From: Halobacillus sp. Marseille-P3879 | GTDB lineage: Bacteria; Bacillota; Bacilli; Bacillales; Halobacillaceae | DNA length: 64,000 nucleotides | Reading direction: 5' to 3' | NCBI RefSeq assembly: GCF_900240285.1 | Contig: NZ_OESS01000003.1 | Location: forward strand, 496,001-560,000 | Shown here: positions 1-7,667 of the stretch, piece by piece | Layout: every line of letters starts with the position of its first letter | Numbering within the stretch: position 1 is the stretch's first letter | The notes under the pieces: generated by a model | What the model saw: the letters and a program-made list of their open reading frames with translations, nothing else | What the model was told of the DNA's origin: nothing | Databases searched by the model: none | Made by a program: the position numbers and the translations under genes

Positions 1-144
1 ACAATGACACCGATTTATTATATCTATCAAACTGGTTTTACAGATCGGTTAGTTGGTTACTCCAGTGCGATGACAGTTGTATTTGGGGTATTAATTGCTC
101 TGGTTACATTTGTGCAGCGTAAACTGGCAAAGGAGGAGATCTAA
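1..144 (+). CDS. Sugar ABC transporter permease, C-terminal fragment (MalF type)
   Basis: The frame is open from the window edge to a TAA at 142-144, so only the last 47 residues are present. They read as a final hydrophobic segment (FGVLIALVTFVQRKLA) followed by a charged tail, the normal end of a binding-protein-dependent sugar permease. The next gene starts one base after the stop and is the MalG-type partner permease. Together they would form the membrane channel of a carbohydrate importer. The GH32 enzyme downstream suggests a fructoside such as sucrose or fructan oligomers as substrate, which is inference. The 5' part, the binding protein and the rest of the transporter lie outside the window. 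Confidence 0.75.
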   Translation, partial: TMTPIYYIYQTGFTDRLVGYSSAMTVVFGVLIALVTFVQRKLAKEEI

Positions 145-984
145 GTGCAAAGAGTGACGAAAGGAATAAAGAATGTATTATTAACTCTTTTAGCTTTTTT
201 GTTCATATTTCCTCTAATTTGGATGATTTCCTCTTCTTTAAAGTCAGAAGAGAATATTTATCAGGATTTAGACAGCATTAAGGCTTTGCTTCCTTCTTTT
301 CAACTATCAGAATGGATGGCTTCTTATACGGAGCTTTTTGAAAGATTTGATATTTTTAACTATTTGTTCAACAGTATTCTCTATGCAGGTATAGTTACTG
401 TTGGTTCAATCGTAATCAATGGAATGGCAGGGTATGCCTTCGCCAAGTTCAGGTTCTTCGGTAAAAACCTGTTGTTCAGCCTGCTGCTGGCGCTATTAAT
501 TGTTCCTGTAGAAACCATCATCATTACCCAGTTTACCATCATTCACAACCTGGGATTGGTCAACAGCCGTCTGGCTGTCGTTCTGCCTATGATCGCTAAC
601 GCGTTCTTTATCTACTTATTCAGGAACTTCTTTATCGCAGTCCCTGATTCAGTAATTGAATCGGCTAAAATTGAAGGAGCCAGCAACTGGTCGATTTTCT
701 GGAAGATAATGATGCCGATGTCTAAACCAGCTATTGCCACTGTAGGCACACTTTCCTTTATCGCCAGCTGGAATGATTATATCTGGCCGTTAATGATCTT
801 AACCGATGGCGAGAAATTTCCGCTGCAGGTTGCGATTACGAATATCAATTCGACCGAGCCCGTATTTACAAATCAGATTATGGCAATTCTAACGATTTCA
901 ACGATTCCGCTTATTATCGTATATATCGTAGCGCAAAAATATTTACTTCAGGGACTGGGAACATCAGGAACAGGTAATAAGTAA
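145..984 (+). CDS. Sugar ABC transporter permease (MalG type)
   Basis: This 279-residue integral membrane protein matches the CUT1 family of carbohydrate permeases. It has an N-terminal membrane segment with the family-typical FPLIWMISSSLK ending, about six helices in total, and the cytoplasmic EAA loop (IEGASNWSIFWKIMMP, about residues 175-195) that docks on the ATPase. It starts with GTG at 145, with aaggagga just upstream inside the end of the preceding permease, so the two are translationally coupled. The C-terminus (LLQGLGTSGTGNK) is also family-typical. It would work with the upstream permease and an external binding protein and ATPase to import a sugar feeding the GH32 hydrolase downstream. 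Family assignment is firm; substrate is inferred from context. Confidence 0.9.
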   Translation: MQRVTKGIKNVLLTLLAFLFIFPLIWMISSSLKSEENIYQDLDSIKALLPSFQLSEWMASYTELFERFDIFNYLFNSILYAGIVTVGSIVINGMAGYAFAKFRFFGKNLLFSLLLALLIVPVETIIITQFTIIHNLGLVNSRLAVVLPMIANAFFIYLFRNFFIAVPDSVIESAKIEGASNWSIFWKIMMPMSKPAIATVGTLSFIASWNDYIWPLMILTDGEKFPLQVAITNINSTEPVFTNQIMAILTISTIPLIIVYIVAQKYLLQGLGTSGTGNK

Positions 985-1039
985 GTATTTATTTTTAATT
1001 TATATGACAACCGGATAGCATATAGTGGAGGGAAAAATT

Positions 1040-2530
1040 ATGAAATTAACCAATGAAACACATGAGCAAAAAGTAAAGCAAGCCACTCAGGAGGTGGAGT
1101 TTAGAAAGAAGCAAGTTGTAGATGCCCGCTATCGATTAAATTATCACTTTATGGCTCCGGCGGGCTGGATTAATGATCCCAACGGCCTGATCCAGCATAA
1201 AGGAACCTATCATTTATTTTATCAGCATAACCCTTATGGAGCAGACTGGGGACCGATGCACTGGGGACACGCTGTAAGCAAAGATTTAATTCACTGGGAG
1301 CATCAACCCGTTGCTTTAGCACCTTCAGAGGAATATGATTTTGAAGAAGAAAATCAAGATATTGGCTGTTTCTCAGGGAGTGCTGTTTCTAAGGGGGATG
1401 AACTTTTCTTGATTTATACGGGGCACGTAGAAGGGAAGTCACCAAAAGAGGTTCAGGCTGCCGCCTCTTCTTTAGATGGTATTTATTTTAATAAGTACAG
1501 TGAAAATCCTGTCATTGAAAAACCTCCTGAACATCTATCTCAGGATTTTCGCGACCCTAAAGTATGGAGGCATAACGGGTATTGGTATATGGTTGTAGGC
1601 TCGAGTGTAAGTGGGAAAGGAGCCGTTCCTTTATATAAATCTCAGGATTTACTGAATTGGTCATATGAAGGAGAGGCCTTAGAAGCAACGGAAAGTCAGG
1701 GGGATATGTGGGAATGCCCGGATCTATTCCCTATCGAGGATAAACACGCCTTGATTGTTTCTCCGATGAATATGAGCAATGGGAAAAATATCATTATGGT
1801 TGGCGAAATGAATTATGAAGAAGGTAAATTTACTCCTGAATCAGTAAAAGAAATTGATAACGGAAATGATTTTTACGCGGCCCAGACGTTCGAAGATGAA
1901 CAGGGAAGACGAATTCTAATTGCCTGGATGGATACGTGGCAGACAGATTTTCCTACTAAATCAGAAGGCTGGGCAGGAGCTATGACGATCCCAAGACAGG
2001 TTGTTCTAGACGATAACCGTCAAGTGAAGCTTTTACCGGTTCCTGAACTTCAGGGCTTACGAGAGAATTATCAGTGCAGGGAGAAGGTGCATTTGAACTC
2101 AAATGAAGATGTAGATGTTACTAGAGACGATGTAGATCATAGCTTTGAAATGTTAATAGATTTTGATTTAAAAGACACTGAATCTTATGGAAAGATAGGA
2201 ATGGAATTAAGGGTTTCCAATGACGGAACAGAAAAGGTAATTGTGTACTACGATTTAAAAACAAAAGAATTAGTCGTAGACACTACTGCAGCCGGGGGAG
2301 ATACACATCCTGATATTAATAGAACAAAGCTTGATGTCACAGACAACCTTTCACTCAGATTATTTATGGATACATGCTCATTAGAAGTGCTCACTGCTGA
2401 TGGAGAAGCATGGATAACGAATCGCATTTATTCTGCTTTAGACAACAAAAGAACTCGATTATTTACAGAAGGAACCAGAGTTACTGTAGATAAAGTGGAG
2501 ACATGGTCATTAAAAAAGGTAATAGAATAA
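1040..2530 (+). CDS. GH32 beta-fructosidase (sucrose or sucrose-6-phosphate hydrolase, or levanase type)
   Basis: This 496-residue enzyme carries the three acidic signatures of glycoside hydrolase family 32: WINDPNG near residue 50 (nucleophile Asp), FRDPKVW in the middle and WECPDLF (acid/base Glu). A C-terminal beta-sandwich follows. It would hydrolyse beta-fructosides in the cytoplasm, because no signal peptide is visible. I place the start at ATG 1040, seven bases after ggaggg; an upstream in-frame GTG at 1025 lies inside that ribosome binding site. It follows the sugar permeases and precedes a convergent LacI-type regulator, so the block is a typical fructoside uptake and use locus. Sucrose, sucrose-6-phosphate and short fructans cannot be told apart from sequence. 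Uptake by an ABC carrier rather than a PTS argues for an unphosphorylated substrate. Confidence 0.92.
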   Translation: MKLTNETHEQKVKQATQEVEFRKKQVVDARYRLNYHFMAPAGWINDPNGLIQHKGTYHLFYQHNPYGADWGPMHWGHAVSKDLIHWEHQPVALAPSEEYDFEEENQDIGCFSGSAVSKGDELFLIYTGHVEGKSPKEVQAAASSLDGIYFNKYSENPVIEKPPEHLSQDFRDPKVWRHNGYWYMVVGSSVSGKGAVPLYKSQDLLNWSYEGEALEATESQGDMWECPDLFPIEDKHALIVSPMNMSNGKNIIMVGEMNYEEGKFTPESVKEIDNGNDFYAAQTFEDEQGRRILIAWMDTWQTDFPTKSEGWAGAMTIPRQVVLDDNRQVKLLPVPELQGLRENYQCREKVHLNSNEDVDVTRDDVDHSFEMLIDFDLKDTESYGKIGMELRVSNDGTEKVIVYYDLKTKELVVDTTAAGGDTHPDINRTKLDVTDNLSLRLFMDTCSLEVLTADGEAWITNRIYSALDNKRTRLFTEGTRVTVDKVETWSLKKVIE

Positions 2531-2535
2531 AAAGA

Positions 2536-2824
2536 AGAGGAATGGGACAAAACTGAATAAATCATAAAATAATCCGAATGATTCTGTAGAAATCAGTTCG
2601 GATTATTTATGTTAAAGAGAATTCACACCATCGCTTCGTCAAAATACTTCGCTTTTCAGTGGACACGGCCTTAAGCTTCCTAGGAAAGCAAAGAGCGCTT
2701 TCCCGCGGGATCTTCGGCTCGCGCTATTTCCACAGGAGTCTACGTGTTTGGACTACGCTAATGATCTGCTTTTATATGATGTTCGTTTTTTGACATCACT
2801 GCTTTACTTATGTCCCAGTCTCTT
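2536..2824 (-). repeat. Structured dispersed repeat, copy A
   Basis: About 289 bp matching copies B (17777-18038) and C (52840-53136) along its length, here in inverted orientation. Its ends form a short terminal inverted repeat (tgggaca near 2543 and tgtccca near 2811). Inside are an 11-bp perfect hairpin arm pair (aataatccgaa and ttcggattatt, 2569-2609) and a second GC-rich hairpin around cccgcggga. It lies between two converging genes, the GH32 enzyme and the LacI regulator, and fills nearly the whole gap. It probably also serves as a bidirectional terminator. Short open frames across it are not conserved as protein and I do not call them. Confidence 0.85.
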
Positions 2825-2838
2825 CTTTCTGTTGATCT

Positions 2839-3822
2839 TTAAATAGAGTCACCATCATAAAGAGCGACATCATGTCGGATTTCTTCCTGGGTAATCGGTT
2901 TTGTTCCTTCGATTTGCTGCTGCAGAAGGGACACGGCTGATTCAGCGATAGTCTGAATCGGCTGACAAATAGTGGTGAGGCTAGGGTGGATGGTACGAAT
3001 GGTTTCAGTACCATCATAGCCTATAATTTTTAGTTTTTCTGGTACAGGAATACTTCTGTTTTCTGCTTCCCGCATAACGGCCAGAGCTAATATATCGTCA
3101 CTTGCAAAAACTCCGTCCATATCCGGCTGTTCATCAAAGAGTTGTTTAATAATTTGATTGTGCTCCTGAATATCAACTACCCCCGGAATTTCATAGGTGG
3201 TATAAGACAAATTGCGCTCAGCCATCACATCCTCATACGCTTTCCTTCGAAGGTTAGCAGGGGTTTCAAGATCATAAGGCCCGTTTAAATGGATGATGCG
3301 TTGACATCCTGACTCCAGAAGCTTCTCTACAGCCAGCTTCCCGCCTTTATAATTGTCTGAACCTACAACGGGGATATCTTTAGATAAATAATGGTCAATC
3401 GCGACAGTCGGCAAGTTATGCTGTTCATAATCAAGAAGACCACGGTTGTAAGTTCCCACGATGACACCATCAACTTGATTTCTTCTGAGCATATCCCAAT
3501 ACTGTTTTTCTTTATCAATATTATTTACGCTGTTACAAAGGAGAACTTTCAGCCCTTTTTGTGAGCAGTAGTTCTCTATTTCAGCAGCGAGCTCGCCGAA
3601 GAAAGGGTTTTTTGTCGTTGGAACAATGAGTCCAACAATATTTGTTTTTTTATTATATAAAGATCTTGCTAAATCGTTTGGAATATAATTGATTTCTTCC
3701 ATGGCAGTATAAACTTTCTTTTTCATTTCTTCGCTTATGTATCCACGGTTATTGAGCACGCGGGATACTGTTGTTGGGGAGACACCAGCTGCTTTAGCCA
3801 CGTCTTGAATTTTTGGCTTCAT
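2839..3822 (-). CDS. LacI/GalR family transcriptional repressor
   Basis: This 327-residue protein has the N-terminal LacI helix-turn-helix (VAKAAGVSPTTVSRVLN, residues 8-24), the hinge region (NDLARSL) and a periplasmic-binding-protein-like effector domain ending in SLTTICQPI. The start ATG (3820-3822) has aggag eight bases upstream on the minus strand. It converges with the GH32 hydrolase and probably represses the sugar transporter and hydrolase genes in the absence of sugar; that role is inferred from position. I found no clear LacI palindrome in the stretch visible here. The likely operator lies upstream of the transporter, outside the window. Confidence 0.92.
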   Translation of the reverse strand: MKPKIQDVAKAAGVSPTTVSRVLNNRGYISEEMKKKVYTAMEEINYIPNDLARSLYNKKTNIVGLIVPTTKNPFFGELAAEIENYCSQKGLKVLLCNSVNNIDKEKQYWDMLRRNQVDGVIVGTYNRGLLDYEQHNLPTVAIDHYLSKDIPVVGSDNYKGGKLAVEKLLESGCQRIIHLNGPYDLETPANLRRKAYEDVMAERNLSYTTYEIPGVVDIQEHNQIIKQLFDEQPDMDGVFASDDILALAVMREAENRSIPVPEKLKIIGYDGTETIRTIHPSLTTICQPIQTIAESAVSLLQQQIEGTKPITQEEIRHDVALYDGDSI

Positions 3823-3941
3823 AATATGTGAATCTCCTTTATTGATTAGTAGTGGGAGGCGGGTATGAAAACTCTTTCATCTTTATAAAAATGATTATAC
3901 CTTATTGGAAATAACATATTAAATAAAGAGCTTTAAGAATA

Positions 3942-3959
3942 CATCAAATTTTTTTGATG
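3942..3959. promoter_or_regulatory. ArsR-type operator palindrome 1
   Basis: Perfect inverted repeat catcaaa-tttt-tttgatg. The core ATCAA-N6-TTGAT is the pattern bound by ArsR-family repressors. It lies 75 bases upstream of arsR, ahead of a ttgact sequence (3967-3972). Confidence 0.65.
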
Positions 3960-4001
3960 CATTATCTTGACTTTCTGCATACGATATCTTAAGCTTTAAA
4001 T

Positions 4002-4017
4002 ATCAAAAAAATTTGAT
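4002..4017. promoter_or_regulatory. ArsR-type operator palindrome 2
   Basis: Inverted repeat atcaaa-aaaa-tttgat just before the arsR ribosome binding site (aaggaggg, from 4019). It shares the ATCAA-N6-TTGAT core with the sites at 3942 and 4371, which supports autoregulation by the adjacent ArsR. Confidence 0.7.
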
Positions 4018-4033
4018 GTAAGGAGGGAGGGAA

Positions 4034-4354
4034 GTGAATAAGGAAATTCCCCTTCAAGATGTAACCCTGGATAGAACCTTCAGTACTTATGAAAAGAAGT
4101 TTAAGGCCCTTGCTGACCAGAAGCGCCTGTATATCCTGCATGAGATTACCCAGTATGGAGAAGTTTGTGTCTGTGATTTATCAGAGAAACTTGAGCTTCC
4201 TCAGTCTAAGCTTTCCTATCATTTGAAGATTCTGATGGATGCCAGGCTTATAGAAAAAGAAACAAGAGGAACCTGGAGCTACTATACCTTAAACCACTCA
4301 GAAATGAACCATTTGTTGTCCGAAGAGCTTTGCTGCCTGTTTCGACGTGAGTAA
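4034..4354 (+). CDS. arsR: ArsR family metalloid-responsive repressor
   Basis: This 106-residue winged-helix repressor has the metalloid site C45-V-C47-D-L at the start of the recognition helix-turn-helix, as in As(III)-sensing ArsR proteins. The DNA-recognition helix is LPQSKLSYHLKIL. An extra vicinal Cys pair (C100-C101) near the C-terminus could supply a third thiol. It starts at GTG 4034 behind aaggagggaggg. Three ATCAA-N6-TTGAT palindromes surround the gene: two upstream and one in the gap before arsI. Binding As(III) or an organoarsenical would release the repressor and switch on the arsI operon. Family and sensor motif are seen directly; the inducer is inferred. Confidence 0.9.
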   Translation: MNKEIPLQDVTLDRTFSTYEKKFKALADQKRLYILHEITQYGEVCVCDLSEKLELPQSKLSYHLKILMDARLIEKETRGTWSYYTLNHSEMNHLLSEELCCLFRRE

Positions 4355-4370
4355 TTTTTTTATTCTATAA

Positions 4371-4386
4371 ATCAAAAAAAATTGAT
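4371..4386. promoter_or_regulatory. ArsR-type operator palindrome 3 (before arsI)
   Basis: atcaa-aaaaaa-ttgat lies in the 49-bp gap between arsR and arsI. A third copy of the palindrome here suggests arsI can be controlled separately from arsR. Confidence 0.6.
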
Positions 4387-4403
4387 GAATGGAGAGAGTT
4401 ATA

Positions 4404-4817
4404 ATGAATGTACACGTTGGGTTACATGTGACAGATCTAAAGCAGTCCGTTCAGTTTTATAACAAAGTTTTTGGAGAAGCTCCTGTCAAAATAAAGGAAG
4501 ATTACGCAAAATACTTACCGAAGAATCTGCGGCTGAATTTTACGCTTAATACAGCATCCGAGGTATCAGGGAACCAGGTGGGACACTTTGGCATTCAGGT
4601 CGAAAAGCAGCAGGACATTGACCATCACAAAAAACGCCTTGAAAAGCTGGGATTCTTCACACGTGAGGAAAAAGATACGAATTGCTGCTATGCCCTTCAG
4701 GATAAATTCTGGATTACTGACCCCGACGGAAATGAGTGGGAGTTTTTCTATACGAAGCGTGATGTCGGATCAGACAATAACGAGCAGGTATGCTGCAGTC
4801 CGGAGGTAGAAAAATGA
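4404..4817 (+). CDS. arsI: ArsI-type C-As lyase (VOC dioxygenase)
   Basis: A 137-residue vicinal-oxygen-chelate protein. Its residues match the known layout of ArsI, the Fe(II)-dependent dioxygenase that cleaves the carbon-arsenic bond of trivalent organoarsenicals: metal ligands His4, His61 and Glu113, and the substrate-binding vicinal cysteines Cys94-Cys95. The C-terminus carries another Cys-Cys pair (130-131). The start is ATG 4404 with ggagag upstream; an in-frame ATG at 4389 lies on the ribosome binding site. The gene follows arsR and an ArsR operator and overlaps the next small gene by ATGA. Cadmium-inducible CadI proteins are close relatives, so the substrate is not proven. Confidence 0.85.
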   Translation: MNVHVGLHVTDLKQSVQFYNKVFGEAPVKIKEDYAKYLPKNLRLNFTLNTASEVSGNQVGHFGIQVEKQQDIDHHKKRLEKLGFFTREEKDTNCCYALQDKFWITDPDGNEWEFFYTKRDVGSDNNEQVCCSPEVEK

Positions 4818-4987
4818 TGAATGTATATTCAATGTCGAAGCGTATTGAGGAAATAAAAGAAGGGGTTGAGGGGCATAAACATGGCCCTGTTATCCATCAG
4901 CACAGAAAGCAGATAAAATGGTTTCAGCTAAAATTCTGGAAGCAAGATAAACCTAAACCGGCTGACTGTTGTCCAACCTGCTGCTAA
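4814..4987 (+). CDS. Small His/Cys protein of the arsenical operon
   Basis: A 57-residue protein translated from ATG 4814 (or 4817), overlapping the arsI stop as ATGA with gaggt just upstream, so it is translationally coupled. It has a His-rich middle (GHKHGPVIHQH), a basic aromatic stretch and a C-terminal CCPTCC. No known domain is recognised. Coupling to arsI and the paired cysteines suggest binding of trivalent arsenic or another soft metal, perhaps as a chaperone or scavenger; this is inference. The small size would let automated annotation miss it. A terminator follows at 5019. Confidence 0.75.
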   Translation: MMNVYSMSKRIEEIKEGVEGHKHGPVIHQHRKQIKWFQLKFWKQDKPKPADCCPTCC

Positions 4988-5018
4988 TCACAGTAATACG
5001 GACAATATTGATCACAGT

Positions 5019-5052
5019 AAACGTTCAGGGATCTCCCCCTGGACGTTTCTTC
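5019..5052 (+). terminator. Terminator after the arsenical operon
   Basis: Stem with arms aaacgttcaggg and ccctggacgttt around a short loop, followed by cttcat. It ends the arsR-arsI-small-protein unit. Confidence 0.7.
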
Positions 5053-5204
5053 ATGTGTTTTGCATGGAGCGTTCCGGACTCGGGATTTAATTAATCATTC
5101 AGCTCACAACTGGAGAGGAGGACTTATACAGACCCTCAAACTAGTACCTGAAAATTCTATTACTTCCGCTTCTGTATTATGATGGATGCAAAGGAGGAAG
5201 AGAC

Positions 5205-5678
5205 ATGTCAGTATTTGATTATACCGTGAAAAAAAGTAATGGAGAGACTTTGGAGCTGGCCGATTTTCAAGGAGACATCCTTCTCATCGTAAACACTGCA
5301 ACAAAATGCGGGTTTGCCAATCAGTTCGAAGGCCTGGAAGAACTGCATCAAAAGTACAGCAGCTCTGGCCTGCAGGTGCTCGGTTTTCCGAGCAACCAGT
5401 TTATGAACCAGGAGCCTGTATCTGATGACGAGATGGAACAAACGTGTAAGATTAATTTTGGGGTAACTTTTCCGCTGCTAAAGAAAATTAATGTAAAAGG
5501 GAAAGACGCAGATCCTTTATTTAAGTATTTGAAAGATCAGCAAAAAGGCTTTTTAAATGAAGAAATTAAGTGGAACTTCACAAAGTTTCTCGTTGATCGT
5601 AAGGGTAACGTAGTGAAGCGATACGCACCGAAGGATAAGCCCGAAGCTATAGAAGAAGATATCAAATCTCTGTTATGA
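5205..5678 (+). CDS. Glutathione peroxidase family protein (thiol peroxidase)
   Basis: This 157-residue thioredoxin-fold peroxidase has the family catalytic residues: Cys35 in NTATKCGF, Gln65 in FPSNQF, and Trp123-Asn124 in KWNFTKF. It has Cys rather than selenocysteine, and Bacillus members of this family usually take electrons from thioredoxin. It would reduce organic and hydrogen peroxides in the cytoplasm. The start ATG follows aaaggagg. It stands alone between two terminators. No PerR box is obvious upstream. Confidence 0.93.
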   Translation: MSVFDYTVKKSNGETLELADFQGDILLIVNTATKCGFANQFEGLEELHQKYSSSGLQVLGFPSNQFMNQEPVSDDEMEQTCKINFGVTFPLLKKINVKGKDADPLFKYLKDQQKGFLNEEIKWNFTKFLVDRKGNVVKRYAPKDKPEAIEEDIKSLL

Positions 5679-5696
5679 GGGTATATACTCTGAATA

Positions 5697-5746
5697 AAGA
5701 AGGAGGAGTTTTCTCATTCAAATGGGAAAAGTCTTCTTCTTTTTTA
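5697..5746 (+). terminator. Terminator after the peroxidase gene
   Basis: Imperfect stem (aagaag ... cttctt with an inner gttttc/ggaaaa pairing) followed by ctttttta. Confidence 0.6.
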
Positions 5747-5835
5747 TAGAGTTTTAAAAAGAGATGGGGTTTGATCAAGGCAAAGTAAAACGCGTGACCA
5801 TTGAATTTTCAGAAAAGTAAATATATATTAGAATT

Positions 5836-5857
5836 ACATACTATCTGGTTAGTATGT
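5836..5857. promoter_or_regulatory. Palindromic operator-like site, TetR style
   Basis: Perfect 8-bp arms acatacta and tagtatgt around tctggt, 68 bases upstream of the phosphotriesterase-family start. Shape and spacing resemble operators of TetR-family repressors. No regulator gene adjoins it. Confidence 0.5.
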
Positions 5858-5924
5858 TGGATAAAAACCTATGGAGTTTATGGACATTTTTACTGCGTGA
5901 GAAATGAAATGGAGGGTGGATGGA

Positions 5925-6902
5925 ATGGGAAGCATCGAAACGGTCACGGGTCTTGTTGAATCCAGTAAACTGGGAAAAACCTTGATTCACGAACATTTCT
6001 TTTTCGGGTACCCAGGTTTTCAAGGGGATATGACGCTTGGAAGGTTTAATTTTGAAGAAAAGAAAAAGCAAGGGATTGAGGTGGCCCAACAAATTCAAAA
6101 GCAGGGCGTGGATACAGTGGTTGATCCCACTCCGAATGAATGTGGCCGTAACGTTCAATTGCTTCAAGCCGTGGCAGAAGCAACCGGCTTGAATATTATT
6201 TGTGCTACGGGTTTTTACTACGAAGGTGAAGGAGCGACCCCTTATTTTAAGTTCCGGCAGCAGCTCGGAACTGCCGAGGAAGAAATCTATCAAATGTTCA
6301 TGGAAGAAATCACCAATGGTATTGAAGGGACGGGTATTAAGCCGGGGATTATTAAACTAGCTTCGAGTAAAAATGAAATTACAGCATATGAGCAGATGTT
6401 TTTCAGGGCAGCAGTACGAGCGCAGAAGGAAACCAATATCGTCCTGCTTACACACACTCAGGAAGGGACGATGGGGCCTGAGCAAGCTGCGCTATTAAAA
6501 GAGGAAGGGGCTGATCTATCTAAAGTGGTGATCGGGCATATGTGTGGAACCACGGACCTTAACCAGCATTTACAAGTGCTTAAGCACGGGGCATATATTG
6601 CACTTGACCGCTGGGGGCTGCAGGGAATTGTCGGGGCACCGATGGATGAAGCGAGAATGGCGGTGCTCAGTGGGCTGCTCGCTTCGGGTTATGAAAAACA
6701 AATTCTTCTTTCTCATGATACGGTTAATGTATGGTGGGGCCGGGATCCGGTTTTGCCTGAGGCGTTAGCCGGGCTGCTGCAGCATTGGCAGCCTGATCAT
6801 TTATTCAAACATATACTGCCTTCATTAAAAGAAAAAGGAGCGATTACGGAGGAGCAGATTCAGCAAATCTTTCACTCTAACGTCAGCCAGCTGTTTGCCT
6901 GA
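5925..6902 (+). CDS. Phosphotriesterase-family metal hydrolase (probable lactonase)
   Basis: A 325-residue amidohydrolase-superfamily protein with the binuclear metal ligands of the phosphotriesterase family. These are HEH (His22, His24) after strand 1, a Lys in GIIKLASS, His in LLTHTQEG, His in VIGHMCGT and Asp in LLSHDTV. Many family members hydrolyse lactones or related esters, and organophosphate activity is often a side reaction. The start is ATG 5925 behind ggaggg; an upstream in-frame ATG at 5904 has no ribosome binding site. The perfect palindrome at 5836 suggests single-gene control by a repressor encoded elsewhere. Substrate unknown. Confidence 0.88.
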   Translation: MGSIETVTGLVESSKLGKTLIHEHFFFGYPGFQGDMTLGRFNFEEKKKQGIEVAQQIQKQGVDTVVDPTPNECGRNVQLLQAVAEATGLNIICATGFYYEGEGATPYFKFRQQLGTAEEEIYQMFMEEITNGIEGTGIKPGIIKLASSKNEITAYEQMFFRAAVRAQKETNIVLLTHTQEGTMGPEQAALLKEEGADLSKVVIGHMCGTTDLNQHLQVLKHGAYIALDRWGLQGIVGAPMDEARMAVLSGLLASGYEKQILLSHDTVNVWWGRDPVLPEALAGLLQHWQPDHLFKHILPSLKEKGAITEEQIQQIFHSNVSQLFA

Positions 6903-6970
6903 GGACACATGAGGGTTCTGATCTCAGGAACTCCCTGCTCGATCTCGTTTTTAAAAATGAGCCTGATACT

Positions 6971-7006
6971 AAAACCGGTTTCTCTTAAAAGAAGCCGGTT
7001 TTTTTA
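6971..7006 (+). terminator. Terminator after the phosphotriesterase-family gene
   Basis: Arms aaaaccggtttct and agaagccggttttt with a short loop and a T-run. Confidence 0.85.
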
Positions 7007-7096
7007 TTAATAGCAACTTGTGGAAAAATTGTGAATTTGAAATAATTGCATGAATGAAATATGTAGTTTTATGGATGGAAAAGGAGTTGATTGGTC

Positions 7097-7518
7097 ATGA
7101 GATTTTTTGTGAAGCTGAACGTACTAAGTGCTTTATATGCCTTTATATTATTTATCGCGGTCGAGCTGATATTAAACATTGGTCGATTAAGTCGTTTAAC
7201 AGGGTGGATATGGATGCTACGGCCATTGGGGGACTTGTTACATTCATTTTCGGATGTATTGCCTTTACCATCCTGTTTCATCGATTGATCAGGAGATTAA
7301 TGGAAAACAGAAAAGCCTCATTTTGGTCTGTACTGCTTTGGGTTCCGTACTTTTTGTTGTTTGTATTTACTTTTGTCTCTTTATTTCCTATTACCAACCC
7401 GTCTGATGAGCCAGCAGCTGCCACAGGGTTGATTATTATATTTATGGTCTGTTTTTATCCGTTCTATTTATTAGTTCTTCAGGTTTTTGGAACAGGGGTC
7501 GGCATCACTGAGGACTAG
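7097..7518 (+). pseudogene. Small membrane protein gene split by a frameshift
   Basis: An ATG at 7097 with aaggag ten bases upstream begins a frame with a clear membrane segment (LSALYAFILFIAVELILNI) and is open to 7288. In the +1-related frame, from about 7207 to 7518, the sequence continues with three more hydrophobic segments (IGGLVTFIFGCIAFTILF, VLLWVPYFLLFVFTFV, LIIIFMVCFYPFYLLVLQVF). The switch falls near 7200-7215. Read together they make one four-helix protein of about 140 residues. This may be a real frameshift, a sequence error, or two overlapping genes, with the second starting at ATG 7210 behind a poorly spaced agggtgg. No family is recognised. Confidence 0.55.
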
Positions 7519-7529
7519 AAAGGGAGGAA

Positions 7530-7661
7530 ATGATGAATAAGGATTTACTAGATTTAATGAAAACTGTAAGTCTTGTGCTAATCGCAGTAACTCTCGTAAT
7601 TATTGCCTGGCGGCTCGGTGAAATTGCTGGATACTTGTATGACTTAGTCATGCTGTCTTGA
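7530..7661 (+). CDS. Short single-pass membrane protein
   Basis: A 43-residue frame starts at ATG 7530 behind gggagg. It has an acidic/basic head (MMNKDLLDLMKT) and one membrane helix (SLVLIAVTLVIIAWRLG). It lies 11 bases after the preceding membrane gene and is probably cotranscribed with it. No family recognised. The call rests on the ribosome binding site and coherent hydrophobic core. Confidence 0.6.
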   Translation: MMNKDLLDLMKTVSLVLIAVTLVIIAWRLGEIAGYLYDLVMLS

Positions 7662-7667
7662 AACTGG

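Noticed and set aside
1025-1039. GTG 1025 as the GH32 start
   Set aside because: It overlaps the ribosome binding site of ATG 1040.
7054-7206. Upstream part of the frame containing the last three helices of the split gene
   Set aside because: Its N-terminal residues are not hydrophobic or protein-like, and the start has no binding site; the helix is in the other frame.
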